From positions 1 to 64,000 of the forward strand of contig QFQQ01000007.1 of assembly GCA_003243445.1 (NCBI GenBank): a stretch of DNA of 64,000 nucleotides, written 5' to 3'. Positions 45,643-53,624 of this stretch are shown in pieces (position 1 is the stretch's first letter; each line of letters opens with the position of its first letter). The position numbers were made by a program, and so were the translations under genes. The notes under the pieces are model-generated. The model searched no databases, had not been told where the DNA came from, and saw only the letters and a program-made list of their open reading frames with translations. Source of the stretch: Citrobacter freundii. GTDB taxonomy: Bacteria > Bacteroidota > Bacteroidia > Chitinophagales > Chitinophagaceae.

Positions 45643-45676
45643 TTGATCGAAACCTGCAGCAAATAGTCTATCTTCA
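45643..45676 (+). promoter_or_regulatory. Promoter of RRM gene 2
   Basis: TATCTTCA at 45669-45676 is the counterpart of TACCTTCA upstream of RRM gene 1, at a similar distance from the leader. The nearest -33 candidate is TTG at 45643-45645, with a long 23-base spacer, so the -33 assignment is weak. Confidence 0.45.
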
Positions 45677-45700
45677 CCGAATACAAGAGCGCTTCAACAA

Positions 45701-45810
45701 CCGGTCAGGTTCAGTTTTAATTCTTACACTGGCATAGTAAAAATTTCTCCTCTTCTTAACTCCTTGCTGTGGTTCTTCTGTTATTTATTTAATCAATTTA
45801 TTTTTTTAGT
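45701..45810 (+). promoter_or_regulatory. Conserved 5' leader of RRM gene 2
   Basis: The counterpart of the leader at 43563-43668, with the same three blocks (TCAGTTTTAATTCTTACAC, TTCTCCTCTT, GTTCTTCTGTTATT) in the same order. The pyrimidine-rich blocks are plausible protein-binding or structure-forming sites. Confidence 0.6.
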
Positions 45811-46077
45811 ATGAACATGTATGTATCAAACCTGGGCTTTCATGTGCAGGAACAAGACCTTAAACAACTTTTTACAGCATTCGGAGAAGTTACTTCTGCC
45901 AAGATCATCAAAGACAGGGAAACCGGTCACAGCCGTGGTTTCGGATTTGTGGAAATGGACTCTTCCGAGCAGGCGACCAAAGCAATGAGCGCCCTTAATA
46001 ATAAAGAGATCGAAGGACGTGCGATTTCTATTTCGATTGCACGCGAGCGTGAAGCCCGTACACAACGCAGCTGGTAA
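45811..46077 (+). CDS. RRM-type RNA-binding protein 2
   Basis: An 88-residue single RRM protein, RNP2 MYVSNL (3-8) and RNP1 RGFGFVEM (42-49). It is closely similar to the protein at 43669-43941 (same LKQLFT-FGEV-SAKII frame) but has a longer Arg/Glu-rich end (AREREARTQRSW). Own promoter, leader and strong terminator make it a single-gene unit. Confidence 0.95.
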   Translation: MNMYVSNLGFHVQEQDLKQLFTAFGEVTSAKIIKDRETGHSRGFGFVEMDSSEQATKAMSALNNKEIEGRAISISIAREREARTQRSW

Positions 46078-46107
46078 TCCGTTAACTATATTATTCCTTT
46101 GAGGGAC

Positions 46108-46146
46108 AGCACGAGCAGCGGATGATTCCGCTGCCGTGCTTTTTTT
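46108..46146 (+). terminator. Strong intrinsic terminator of RRM gene 2
   Basis: AGCACG and CGTGCT flank an inner perfect stem GCAGCGGA / TCCGCTGC with a TGAT loop and one bulged A; a run of seven T follows. It lies 30 bases after the stop. Confidence 0.95.
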
Positions 46147-46181
46147 GTAAAATATTTTATATGCATTATTTAAAAAATGAT

Positions 46182-46472
46182 ATGGAATTCACCCACTACA
46201 GGTGGACTGAAGGTGATGATGGCGTCTCGATCTTTACAGGTGAGCCGTCCCGCAGGGTTTTTGATCCGTTCAACGGCAACCAGGTCTTATTCCTTATCAA
46301 TTATTGTTTGTCGATCGTCGGTAGATATTCAGTAGTGGAGGCGAGGGCCATTGAAAACAGGATAGCTTATAAGTTGCCGATGAACTCAAGGAGTGAGCGA
46401 TCGGGATTCAACTGGCTGACGGGAGAAGTGGGCAGTCATCAATGGAAGATGCCAAAGGTTCTTGAAGGCTGA
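46182..46472 (+). CDS. Small hypothetical protein (96 aa)
   Basis: Unrecognised. The frame is open back into the terminator, so the start must lie downstream of it: ATG at 46182 (chosen) or 46161. The protein is compact with aromatic residues (FTHYRWTEGDD, GNQVLFLINYCLSIVGRYS, GFNWLTGEVGSHQW) and no signal peptide. It has no tight partner. Confidence 0.5.
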   Translation: MEFTHYRWTEGDDGVSIFTGEPSRRVFDPFNGNQVLFLINYCLSIVGRYSVVEARAIENRIAYKLPMNSRSERSGFNWLTGEVGSHQWKMPKVLEG

Positions 46473-46665
46473 TGCGTTGATCTGCCCGAAGGAAGCCTCT
46501 GTAAGTTTAAGACGCACTATGTCAAAATCAAAAGGATCATTTGATAGAAAGGTGTGAGTACAGAAGCGGCTTGCGATAAAGCGGAAAAGTGAAGGAGCGA
46601 AAGGCTTGCCGCAAAAAGTTTGATTCATTCATTTTTTTAATCAGGACAATACGTAAGATAAGTAT

Positions 46666-46917
46666 ATGGTAAATTCTGTGATCGGAAATTTCATCGAGAC
46701 AAGAAAAGGTAAAATGGTTCGCATACAATTCAGGAAGCGTGAAGCGATCGAAGGTGTATTCATCGTTACAAAAGATTACGAAGAGATGAAGACAAAAAAC
46801 TTCTGGAGGATCGTTACCGCGTCAAAGGCTGGTGAATGGAAGAGTACAAAAGATCCGGCCTGCGCCAGGATATTTTGTGGTGATGAGTTTGCAAAACTGA
46901 GTGATATCACTTCCTGA
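46666..46917 (+). CDS. Small basic hypothetical protein (83 aa)
   Basis: Unrecognised. A lysine-rich, probably beta-rich protein (KMVRIQFRKREAIEGVFIVTKDYEEM, FWRIVTASKAGEW) starting at an ATG at 46666. Such a small SH3-like barrel could bind nucleic acid, but that is a guess. It is convergent with the photolyase gene, 22 bases away. Confidence 0.5.
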   Translation: MVNSVIGNFIETRKGKMVRIQFRKREAIEGVFIVTKDYEEMKTKNFWRIVTASKAGEWKSTKDPACARIFCGDEFAKLSDITS

Positions 46918-46939
46918 ATGTATTTGCGCCCCGGACTTT

Positions 46940-48484
46940 TTATAACTTATTCAGGTGTTTCAGGTGTTCTGCCGCTGTCAGCAGGATTTTTTCCCGTTCT
47001 CCCGCATCCATTTTATCCCATAAGCGATAGACCATGCTGATGCGTGGATTCTTTTCCAGCTTATCGCGGTGAAGGTCATGAAAATTCCAGTAAAGACTGT
47101 TGAAAGGACAAGCTTTTGCGCCTGTTCTTTCCGTGTGGTTATAATGACAGTGTTCACAATAGTTACTCATCTTGTGAATGTAATTTGCGCTGCCCGCATA
47201 CGGCTTTGAAGCCGTGATGCCGCCGTCCGCATACTGGCTCATGCCTCTTGTGTTGGGCAACTCTACCCATTGCAGGGCATCGATATAAATGCCGAGGTAC
47301 CAGAAGTCAACATCTGCCGGATCGATCCCGGCTAATAATGCAAAATTTCCCGTGATCATCAGCCGTTGAATGTGATGAGCGTAGGCGTATCGCAGTGATT
47401 GGCTAATGCATTGCTTCATGCAATTCATTTTTGTCTGGCCGGTCCAGTACCAGTCAGGCAGTTTACGGCTGTGCCCAAAGAAATTGATCTTTTCGAAAGA
47501 AGGCATCTTCATCCAGTACAGGCCACGCATGTATTCACGCCACCCGAGGATCTGCCGTATAAATCCTTCCAGCTGGTTCAATGCGATCAGGTTCCTGTGC
47601 TTTTGCCAGCTTTTTATAGCGGCATTGATCACCTCGGCGGGGCTGATCATCTTCGTGTTCAGGCTGAAGGATAACCGTGAATGGTATAATGACCATTCAT
47701 GCTGCTGCATCGCATCCTGGAAAGTGCCGAAGAGCGGTAAACATTCATTGATGAAATGTTGTAGTAAAGCCAGCGACTGTTCGCGGTTGAGTGGCCAGCA
47801 GAGATCATTAGGTGTAACAAGACCTATTGTCCGGATACCCGCTTCAGTGATCCGCCGGTGAACTTGGCTTACATCATTATGAAAGAGCAGAGGCGGTGCA
47901 GGCTTATGCTGGCGCGGAAGTTTTTTGCGGTTATCATGGTCAAAGTTCCATTGCTGCCCGGCAGGTTCATTGCCTTCCATCAATATGTTATGTTTTTTCC
48001 GCATGGCGCGGTAAAAGTTCTCCATCAGGATCAGTTTCTTTCCCGCGAAAAACTCAGTCAGTTCGGTACGTGTAGTGTAGAAATGTTCTGTATCTGACAT
48101 TGCTGAAGGTATGGTCAGCTTGTTGCTGAAATCCCTGAGCGCAGTATCCACCCGGTATTCATCGGGCTGAAGGTATTCAAAGCGTTCAATGTGATACCGG
48201 CGGATCAGCGTTTCGCAGTTGGCTGCAAAACTTTGCTGATTGTCTTTGTCGTCAAGTTTAATATAAACTACCTCATGGCCATCATTTTTTAAAATTCCGG
48301 CAAATTGTTCCATAGCCGCAAAGAACGCGCATGCTTTCTGGATATGGTGCCAGACATAATCTGTTTCCGATCTGATTTCCATTAATACATAGAGAATATC
48401 GCCACGTTTTTCGCTGAACCAGGAATGTTGCAGATTCAACTGATCTCCCAGCAGTAATCGTAAGATGGTATATTTCTTTTTCAT
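46940..48484 (-). CDS. Fe-S cryptochrome/photolyase (FeS-BCP, PhrB-like)
   Basis: A 514-residue FAD flavoprotein of the deoxyribodipyrimidine-photolyase-related group that repairs (6-4) photoproducts or senses light. The N-terminal photolyase-like domain starts ILRLLLGDQLN; the C-terminal FAD domain contains GFIRQILGWREYMRG and GNFALLAGIDP. The four [4Fe-4S] ligands are visible as C355, C443, C446 and C459; their spacing (88, 3, 13) equals that known for Agrobacterium PhrB. It is the last gene of the minus-strand block in the light-response region, 146 bases after crtB. Confidence 0.95.
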   Translation of the reverse strand: MKKKYTILRLLLGDQLNLQHSWFSEKRGDILYVLMEIRSETDYVWHHIQKACAFFAAMEQFAGILKNDGHEVVYIKLDDKDNQQSFAANCETLIRRYHIERFEYLQPDEYRVDTALRDFSNKLTIPSAMSDTEHFYTTRTELTEFFAGKKLILMENFYRAMRKKHNILMEGNEPAGQQWNFDHDNRKKLPRQHKPAPPLLFHNDVSQVHRRITEAGIRTIGLVTPNDLCWPLNREQSLALLQHFINECLPLFGTFQDAMQQHEWSLYHSRLSFSLNTKMISPAEVINAAIKSWQKHRNLIALNQLEGFIRQILGWREYMRGLYWMKMPSFEKINFFGHSRKLPDWYWTGQTKMNCMKQCISQSLRYAYAHHIQRLMITGNFALLAGIDPADVDFWYLGIYIDALQWVELPNTRGMSQYADGGITASKPYAGSANYIHKMSNYCEHCHYNHTERTGAKACPFNSLYWNFHDLHRDKLEKNPRISMVYRLWDKMDAGEREKILLTAAEHLKHLNKL

Positions 48485-48629
48485 AGCGGTTCAGGAAATG
48501 TGTTCACTATTATGGCTGATCCTCTGGTGATCTTCACAGCGTTTCTTCATCTACGCTTTTGCAATCCCAATATAGTCTGTAGAGCCGGTAACGATCATCA
48601 ATAAACGGAAGCGTTAATTCGTATCTTTC

Positions 48630-49466
48630 TCACAGACTGGCCAGTTTGTAGCGCACATAACTTTTCATCATCAACGACAGCTTCTGTGAATTAGGTATTC
48701 TTACTCGTTGCTGCATGATCCGCTGCGCAGGCGTTTGCCTGATCTTCCGGAACAGGGACAGATAATATTTGTAAGCCAGGTAAACACCGAATCTTGCGCT
48801 GGCCGGCAATTTTTTTATACCTGTCAATGCTTCCTTGAATTCCTGGGCTATCTCCGTTTCAATAGCTGATTTGATATCGTTATCAAACAGGTTCATCCGG
48901 ATATTGGGAAAATAAACCCGGCCAAGCAATTCGTAATCATCTTTCAGGTCGCGCAGGAAATTAACTTTCTGAAAAGCCGAACCGAGTTTCATTGCATAAG
49001 GCCTCAGCCGCTCGTATGCGGCAGGATCGCCTTCGACAAAGACGTGCAGGCACATCAGTCCGACAACTTCTGCGGATCCAAGTATATATTCCTGGTAACG
49101 TTCAGCATTATATGTCACCTTATCCAGGTCCATTCGCATACTATGAAGGAATTGTGCGATAAGGTTTCGCTGGATGTGGAAACGATGGACTGTTTCCTGG
49201 AAAGATTGCAGGACCGGGTTCAGTGAAATACCTTCATCCAGGGCTTGCCATGTTTGTTCTTCAAATCTTGCCAGCAACTTTTCTTTGTCGTAAGCATGAA
49301 AGCTGTCCACGATTTCGTCGGCAAGACGAACATATCCATAGATGGCATAGATCGCAGGTCTGATAGAAGGATCCAGTGCCAGTATGCCCAGGGAAAAGCT
49401 GGTGCTATAGGTGCGCGTGATCTCCTTGCTGACGTGTCGCGATACCTGGTCAAAAAGTGTTTTCAA
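48630..49466 (-). CDS. crtB: Phytoene/squalene synthase family protein
   Basis: A 278-residue prenyl-transferase that condenses two geranylgeranyl diphosphates to phytoene, the first step of carotenoid synthesis. The two Mg-diphosphate motifs are DEIVD (50-54) and DLKDD (173-177), and the YSTSFSLGI and RVYFP segments agree with the family. The start is a TTG at 49466: an in-frame stop lies 15 bases upstream and no ATG fits; the usual N-terminal KTLFDQVS follows. crtI and later carotenoid genes are not in the window. It lies between the LytTR pair and the photolyase, in a light-induced context. Confidence 0.93.
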   Translation of the reverse strand: MKTLFDQVSRHVSKEITRTYSTSFSLGILALDPSIRPAIYAIYGYVRLADEIVDSFHAYDKEKLLARFEEQTWQALDEGISLNPVLQSFQETVHRFHIQRNLIAQFLHSMRMDLDKVTYNAERYQEYILGSAEVVGLMCLHVFVEGDPAAYERLRPYAMKLGSAFQKVNFLRDLKDDYELLGRVYFPNIRMNLFDNDIKSAIETEIAQEFKEALTGIKKLPASARFGVYLAYKYYLSLFRKIRQTPAQRIMQQRVRIPNSQKLSLMMKSYVRYKLASL

Positions 49467-49531
49467 AACAAAAATGATTTAAGTTGTAACGATGGTAAAA
49501 AGAACCCGCTGTACTCCAGTCTCCTCCTGTA

Positions 49532-50287
49532 TTACGATTCAGCCCATGCTTTAAATTCTGCGACCCTGTCACGGCTGATGATAAATTCATCCTGCAATGC
49601 CGCACCTTTCACCGTTAATTTCAGCCTGCTGTTCAGGTGTGGTTTTATAAATTCTATTGCAGAGTATCTGACAATGTAGCGCCGGTTCAGGCGGAAGAAC
49701 TGCCTGGGGTTCAGCAATTGCTCCAGTTTTTCCAGCGTAAAATCGATCAGGTATCGTGTACCTTGTTTGTCCGTCAGGTAGACGATCTTATTATCGGCAT
49801 GGAAAAAAGATATATCATCTGAGTCTACAAATTGCAGGCGTTGACCGATCCGGCCAAGGAAGCGGGTTTTGAATTGTTCGGCCGGACCCTGTTGCACTTT
49901 CAGCAACAGTTGCTGGTAATCGACCTGCGGTGCAATGATCTGTTTGTATTTATCCAGCGCTTTTGCAAGCGCTTCGGCGGTAACGGGTTTCAGGATATAA
50001 TCAATGCTGAAATGACTGAAAGCTTCCACGGCATATTGGTCGTAGGCAGTGGTGAACACGACAGGTCCTTTATAATCCATGCGCCGGTAAATATCAAAGC
50101 TATGACCATCCGAGAGCTGGATATCGGATAGTATGAGGTCCGGGGCAGGATGTTCTTCCAGCCATGCAATCGTATCCTGAACACTGTCCGAGCAATGAAT
50201 ATCAGTGATACCCGGATCATACTGTCCGATCATCAGCTGCAACCGCTGTGCTGCAAGCAATTCGTCTTCCACTATAAGTACTTTCAT
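49532..50287 (-). CDS. LytTR-family response regulator
   Basis: A 251-residue regulator: receiver (about 1-115) with E7-D8 and phospho-acceptor D55 in LILSDIQLSDG, then a LytTR DNA-binding domain (about 148-250) with the FFRLNRRYIVR signature and GAALQDEFIISRDRV. It binds direct-repeat sites upstream of target genes. Only 4 bases separate it from the sensor kinase upstream on the same strand, so the two are one transcript. Location next to crtB and the photolyase suggests it is part of the same physiology, but its stimulus is unknown. Confidence 0.93.
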   Translation of the reverse strand: MKVLIVEDELLAAQRLQLMIGQYDPGITDIHCSDSVQDTIAWLEEHPAPDLILSDIQLSDGHSFDIYRRMDYKGPVVFTTAYDQYAVEAFSHFSIDYILKPVTAEALAKALDKYKQIIAPQVDYQQLLLKVQQGPAEQFKTRFLGRIGQRLQFVDSDDISFFHADNKIVYLTDKQGTRYLIDFTLEKLEQLLNPRQFFRLNRRYIVRYSAIEFIKPHLNSRLKLTVKGAALQDEFIISRDRVAEFKAWAES

Positions 50288-50291
50288 ATAG

Positions 50292-51320
50292 TCAGTTTAT
50301 ATCCAGTAAAGGCAAATGCACTTCAAAGACTTCACCCGATTCCTGTATCTCGATATCCCGGCCGCATACAAGTCCATATCTTTTTGAAATATTGCTGAGC
50401 CCAATTTTGTTTGATTGTTCAACCGATTGCCTTGGTTGCCGGTTATTCCTGACAGTCAGCATTTCTGAACCGTTCGCTTTGACTTCTATATAAAGCGGGT
50501 TATTCCGGGAGATCACATTATGCTTGATCGCGTTCTCTATCAGCATCTGCAGTGCTACTGGAATGATGTAGCGTGTGTAATATTTCTCCGGAATACGGAT
50601 ATCCACTTTTAAGCTGTCAGGGTATCTTTGTTGCAGCAGATATACATAGGGCTTGATGAAGTCGAGCTCCTGCTGTAACGCAACGAGCTCTTTATCCTGG
50701 CTGTTCAGGATATAACGATACACTTTCGAAAATTCTTCGATGAAACGGTTTGCTTTCGGATTCTCTTTAATGACCATTCCCGACAGCACGTTCAGGTTAT
50801 TGAACAGGAAATGCGGGTTCACCTGCGTCCGGATCGCCTGCAGTTGTGCCTGTGCGCTGACACGTTTCAATTCTTCTGCTTCTATGGACTTGATCCTGTA
50901 TTCGCGGAAAAAAAATACGATCGCATTCAGGAGATGAAAAAAAAGACTGATCAGTCCTGCATAGATCAGGTTCAGTTTTACCGGCATTTCCATTTCCGGT
51001 ATTGTGTAGTGATAAATAAAGATGCCGATAGAGCAGACTATTAAGGCAGTAACAATGCAGGAAAGCGCAAGACCGGTAAAAAAGAACAACAACAGAAATT
51101 TAACGCCCTGCCGGTCAGGCGCCACCTTTTTTTTCATAAAACGTTCGAGCAGCCGGTTGCCTTCCCAGGAAACCAACGTGATCAGCACGATCGTCAGCAA
51201 AGCATGATACCATGTTATACGGATATTGAAATACAGGTACACTTCACACAACACCGTATTGATGTAGGCATAAGCCGACAACAGGGCAATGAAAAGATAT
51301 CTGTATTTATGTGTGAACAT
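50292..51320 (-). CDS. LytS-type membrane sensor histidine kinase
   Basis: A 342-residue kinase with four N-terminal membrane helices (about 8-140, e.g. WYHALLTIVLITLVSW, LLLFFFTGLALSCIVTALIVCSIGIFIY), a coiled coil and a His_kinase domain (PF06580 type) with phospho-acceptor His in VNPHFLFNNLN (about 193) and an ATPase with LIENAIKHNVIS. It has no separate sensory domain. It is the partner of the LytTR regulator 4 bases downstream. Confidence 0.93.
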   Translation of the reverse strand: MFTHKYRYLFIALLSAYAYINTVLCEVYLYFNIRITWYHALLTIVLITLVSWEGNRLLERFMKKKVAPDRQGVKFLLLFFFTGLALSCIVTALIVCSIGIFIYHYTIPEMEMPVKLNLIYAGLISLFFHLLNAIVFFFREYRIKSIEAEELKRVSAQAQLQAIRTQVNPHFLFNNLNVLSGMVIKENPKANRFIEEFSKVYRYILNSQDKELVALQQELDFIKPYVYLLQQRYPDSLKVDIRIPEKYYTRYIIPVALQMLIENAIKHNVISRNNPLYIEVKANGSEMLTVRNNRQPRQSVEQSNKIGLSNISKRYGLVCGRDIEIQESGEVFEVHLPLLDIN

Positions 51321-51474
51321 AGTATTACACTGTGGTTGATACGAACGGCAGTCATGTACTGCGTCCGGCTTTAAAATACGGCAGTAGCAGCTTAAATCCT
51401 GCCGGTCAAAAATCCATGGGAGTGAATCCGCATAAATAAGGTGCGAACCGTCATTTGCGTGATATTTCTGCTGG

Positions 51475-51939
51475 TCAGGCGTTAATATTAAAGATCTTGT
51501 CCACCGCCTGTTGCCTGTGCCTGAAAATCCCGTCCAATTGCTTCTTCACAAAAACTGTATTCGCCAGTCTGCCGAGAGGGCCGAGAGGTAGTTTATAATG
51601 CACAAGGTCGGTCATCATCACTCCCCCGGGAGTTTCCTGCAAAAAATGCTTATGGTGCCAAAAACTGTATGGGCCCAATCGCTGCTCATCTACAAAGAAC
51701 TGATGCTCCTCCACGTGGGTGATCTCAGTGACCCAATGAAGTTTGATATTGAGCAAAGGGCTGACATAATATTCAATGATCTGCCCGGCATGCATTTTTC
51801 CACCATCGTGATCCCCCAATATCTGGAAATTGAGATAGGGTGGGGTGATCCTGGCAAGATTATGCGGATCGCTCATAAATGACCATACCGTAGCCAGGTC
51901 ACTTCTGATTAATTGCTGTCTGTATAGGGTGTGTAACAA
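51475..51939 (-). CDS. SRPBCC-family protein (START-like, light-regulon type)
   Basis: A 154-residue helix-grip protein that may bind a hydrophobic ligand. The SRPBCC start is clear (LYRQQLIRSDLATVWSFMSDPHNLARITPP), followed by EYYVSPLLNIKLHWVTEITHVEE and the C-terminal amphipathic helix. The start codon is a TTG at 51939, because an in-frame stop lies 18 bases upstream and the usual N-terminal sequence begins there. It is divergent from folE across the dyad at 51947-51992. In related bacteria such proteins accompany folE, photolyase and carotenoid genes under B12-photoreceptor control. Confidence 0.85.
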   Translation of the reverse strand: MLHTLYRQQLIRSDLATVWSFMSDPHNLARITPPYLNFQILGDHDGGKMHAGQIIEYYVSPLLNIKLHWVTEITHVEEHQFFVDEQRLGPYSFWHHKHFLQETPGGVMMTDLVHYKLPLGPLGRLANTVFVKKQLDGIFRHRQQAVDKIFNINA

Positions 51940-51946
51940 GAGGTGA

Positions 51947-51992
51947 AAATATTTTGTTCAACAAATTTAATAAAAAGTTGAACAAAATATTT
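51947..51992. promoter_or_regulatory. Long perfect dyad between the SRPBCC and folE genes
   Basis: Perfect 16-bp inverted arms, AAATATTTTGTTCAAC (51947-51962) and its complement at 51977-51992, are separated by 14 A/T-rich bases. The arms overlap the presumed divergent promoters, 8 bases from the SRPBCC start and 25 from the folE start. The core TTTTGTTCAA-N16-TTGAACAAAA recurs with one mismatch upstream of the fasciclin lipoprotein at 53920. The natural candidate binder is the CarH/LitR-like regulator encoded two genes downstream. Confidence 0.75.
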
Positions 51993-52016
51993 CCTACTTT
52001 TATCAAAATATAAAGC

Positions 52017-52730
52017 ATGGATAACGGTAAAAATGGAACGGCGATCCGCCATACCGGCAAGTTTGCGCTGACAGAACTGATCAGGGAAATGGGAGATGAC
52101 CATATCTCATCTGCCGATGACACGCCGATGAGGGAAGATGCCTTTGAGCTCGGGAACAGTGAAAAGATCATGAAGATCGCCGGACTTTTCGCAGAAGTGA
52201 TGCAGACCCTGGGGCTTGATCTTACTGACGACAGCCTGCGTGGTACGCCACAGCGTGTAGCGAAGATGTATGTGGAAGAAGTTTTTGCCGGGCTGGATCC
52301 GGCGAATAAGCCGGCGATCACGCTGTTTGAAAATAAATACAGGTATAACCAGATGCTTGTGGAAAAAGATATAACCGTATACAGTCACTGCGAACATCAT
52401 TTTGTTCCCATATACGGTAAAGCGCATGTCGGTTATATTTCTTCAGGTAAAGTGATCGGTCTTTCGAAACTGAACCGCCTGGTGGATTATTATGCCCGCC
52501 GGCCACAGGTACAGGAGCGGTTGACCATGCAGATCGGCCATGCCCTGCAGCAGGTGCTGGGAACGGAGAATGTAGCCGTGATCATAGATGCCAAACATAT
52601 GTGTGTGGCATCGCGCGGGGTGAAGGATACCCACTCTGCCACTGTCAGCTCCTTTTACGGTGGAAAATTCAATGACGGTTCAGTAAAAGAAGAGTTCCTG
52701 CGTTACGCCGGTATGCATACAGATCACTAA
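52017..52730 (+). CDS. folE: GTP cyclohydrolase I
   Basis: It converts GTP to 7,8-dihydroneopterin triphosphate, the first step of pterin and folate synthesis. The 237-residue protein has the zinc ligands C125 and H128 in SHCEHHF and C196 in HMCVASRG, the GKAHVGYI segment, and SATVSSFYGG at the end. The first 45 residues are a poorly conserved extension. Next to a photolyase and a B12 photoreceptor, it probably supplies a pterin cofactor such as a photolyase antenna; it may be a second folE paralogue for this purpose. The MerR-type gene follows after 12 bases. Confidence 0.95.
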   Translation: MDNGKNGTAIRHTGKFALTELIREMGDDHISSADDTPMREDAFELGNSEKIMKIAGLFAEVMQTLGLDLTDDSLRGTPQRVAKMYVEEVFAGLDPANKPAITLFENKYRYNQMLVEKDITVYSHCEHHFVPIYGKAHVGYISSGKVIGLSKLNRLVDYYARRPQVQERLTMQIGHALQQVLGTENVAVIIDAKHMCVASRGVKDTHSATVSSFYGGKFNDGSVKEEFLRYAGMHTDH

Positions 52731-52742
52731 TTTTACGTTCTC

Positions 52743-53624
52743 ATGCGAATGTATCACATATCGGAACTGGAACAGTTGTCGGGCATCAAAGCCCCGACCT
52801 TACGTGTCTGGGAAAGACGGTATAAATTTATCCGCCCCGGCAGAACGGATACCAATATCCGGATGTATGATGATCAGCAGGTCAGGAAGCTGCTGAACGT
52901 CGTAACGTTGCTATCCAACGGATACAAACTGTCAAAGATCGCCGAGCTGGATGAAGACGATATTCACGCAATGGTCTTGGGATTGCAGGGCGTGGCCAAT
53001 GATCCGGATGCGGTAGCAACAGCTTTTATCAATGAGCTGATCATGGCGATGCTGACCTATGATGAGACAGCCTTTGAGCAGTCGTACATTGCGGCGGTCA
53101 AACGGTACGGGATGTTCGATGCCATGTTGAAAGTTTTTTATCCATTGCTGCAAAAGGTCGGGATCATGTGGTCCACAGATGACGCGATGCCAGTGCAGGA
53201 ACATTTCGCATCTTCGATCATCCGGCGCAAACTGATCTCAGCGGCGGATGCGCTTATCATTAAGAAAAAACGAAGTAAGAAATTTTTACTCATGCTGCCG
53301 CCGGGCGAATGGCACGAGATCGGGCTTTTGTTTGCCAATTATATGATCCGCTCGAAAGATATCGAAACGATTTACCTGGGTCAGAATGTGCCGTATGATC
53401 AGGTCTCCGGTGTATTTGAGAAAGCTAACTGCTCGCATGTACTGCTGTTTTTTATTACAAGACCTGCACAGCATAATATAGAAGAGATCCGGAAAATAAT
53501 GGGTCTTGCAGCCGATGTTCCGCTGCTTTTCACCGGTTCTCCTGTTGTGACGCATTCATTGTCGGCAGGCAAACACAGTCACCTCTTACAATCTCCGCAT
53601 GATCTGCTGAAATATCTCGGCTAA
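52743..53624 (+). CDS. CarH/LitR-like B12-dependent MerR photoreceptor regulator
   Basis: A 293-residue regulator that, by family, binds DNA in the dark with adenosylcobalamin and leaves it on light. The MerR winged helix (about 3-72) has ISELEQLSGIKAPTLRVWERRY; a helical bundle (about 90-165) carries W143 and E153-H154 at the adenosyl-binding positions; the B12 Rossmann domain (about 180-290) has the E-W-H-E-I-G motif (189-194) with H191 as predicted lower cobalt ligand. The residue after W143 is Ser, where Thermus CarH has the His that binds cobalt after illumination. It is co-transcribed with folE and autoregulated if the dyad at 51947 is its operator. Confidence 0.93.
   Translation: MRMYHISELEQLSGIKAPTLRVWERRYKFIRPGRTDTNIRMYDDQQVRKLLNVVTLLSNGYKLSKIAELDEDDIHAMVLGLQGVANDPDAVATAFINELIMAMLTYDETAFEQSYIAAVKRYGMFDAMLKVFYPLLQKVGIMWSTDDAMPVQEHFASSIIRRKLISAADALIIKKKRSKKFLLMLPPGEWHEIGLLFANYMIRSKDIETIYLGQNVPYDQVSGVFEKANCSHVLLFFITRPAQHNIEEIRKIMGLAADVPLLFTGSPVVTHSLSAGKHSHLLQSPHDLLKYLG

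Larger units (their letters stand above)
45372..45810. other. Intergenic region with promoter and leader of RRM gene 2
   Basis: Nothing recognisable in the first 260 bases; a promoter (45643-45676) and conserved leader (45701-45810) follow. Confidence 0.5.

Noticed and set aside
46122..46181. N-terminal extension of the small gene at 46182
   Set aside because: It would start inside the stem of the strong terminator of RRM gene 2.
51962..51969. TAAATTTG (minus strand) as a -7 box for the SRPBCC gene
   Set aside because: It matches TAnnTTTG, but no TTG lies at 17-23 bases upstream, so I did not annotate a promoter; it may still be one within the dyad.
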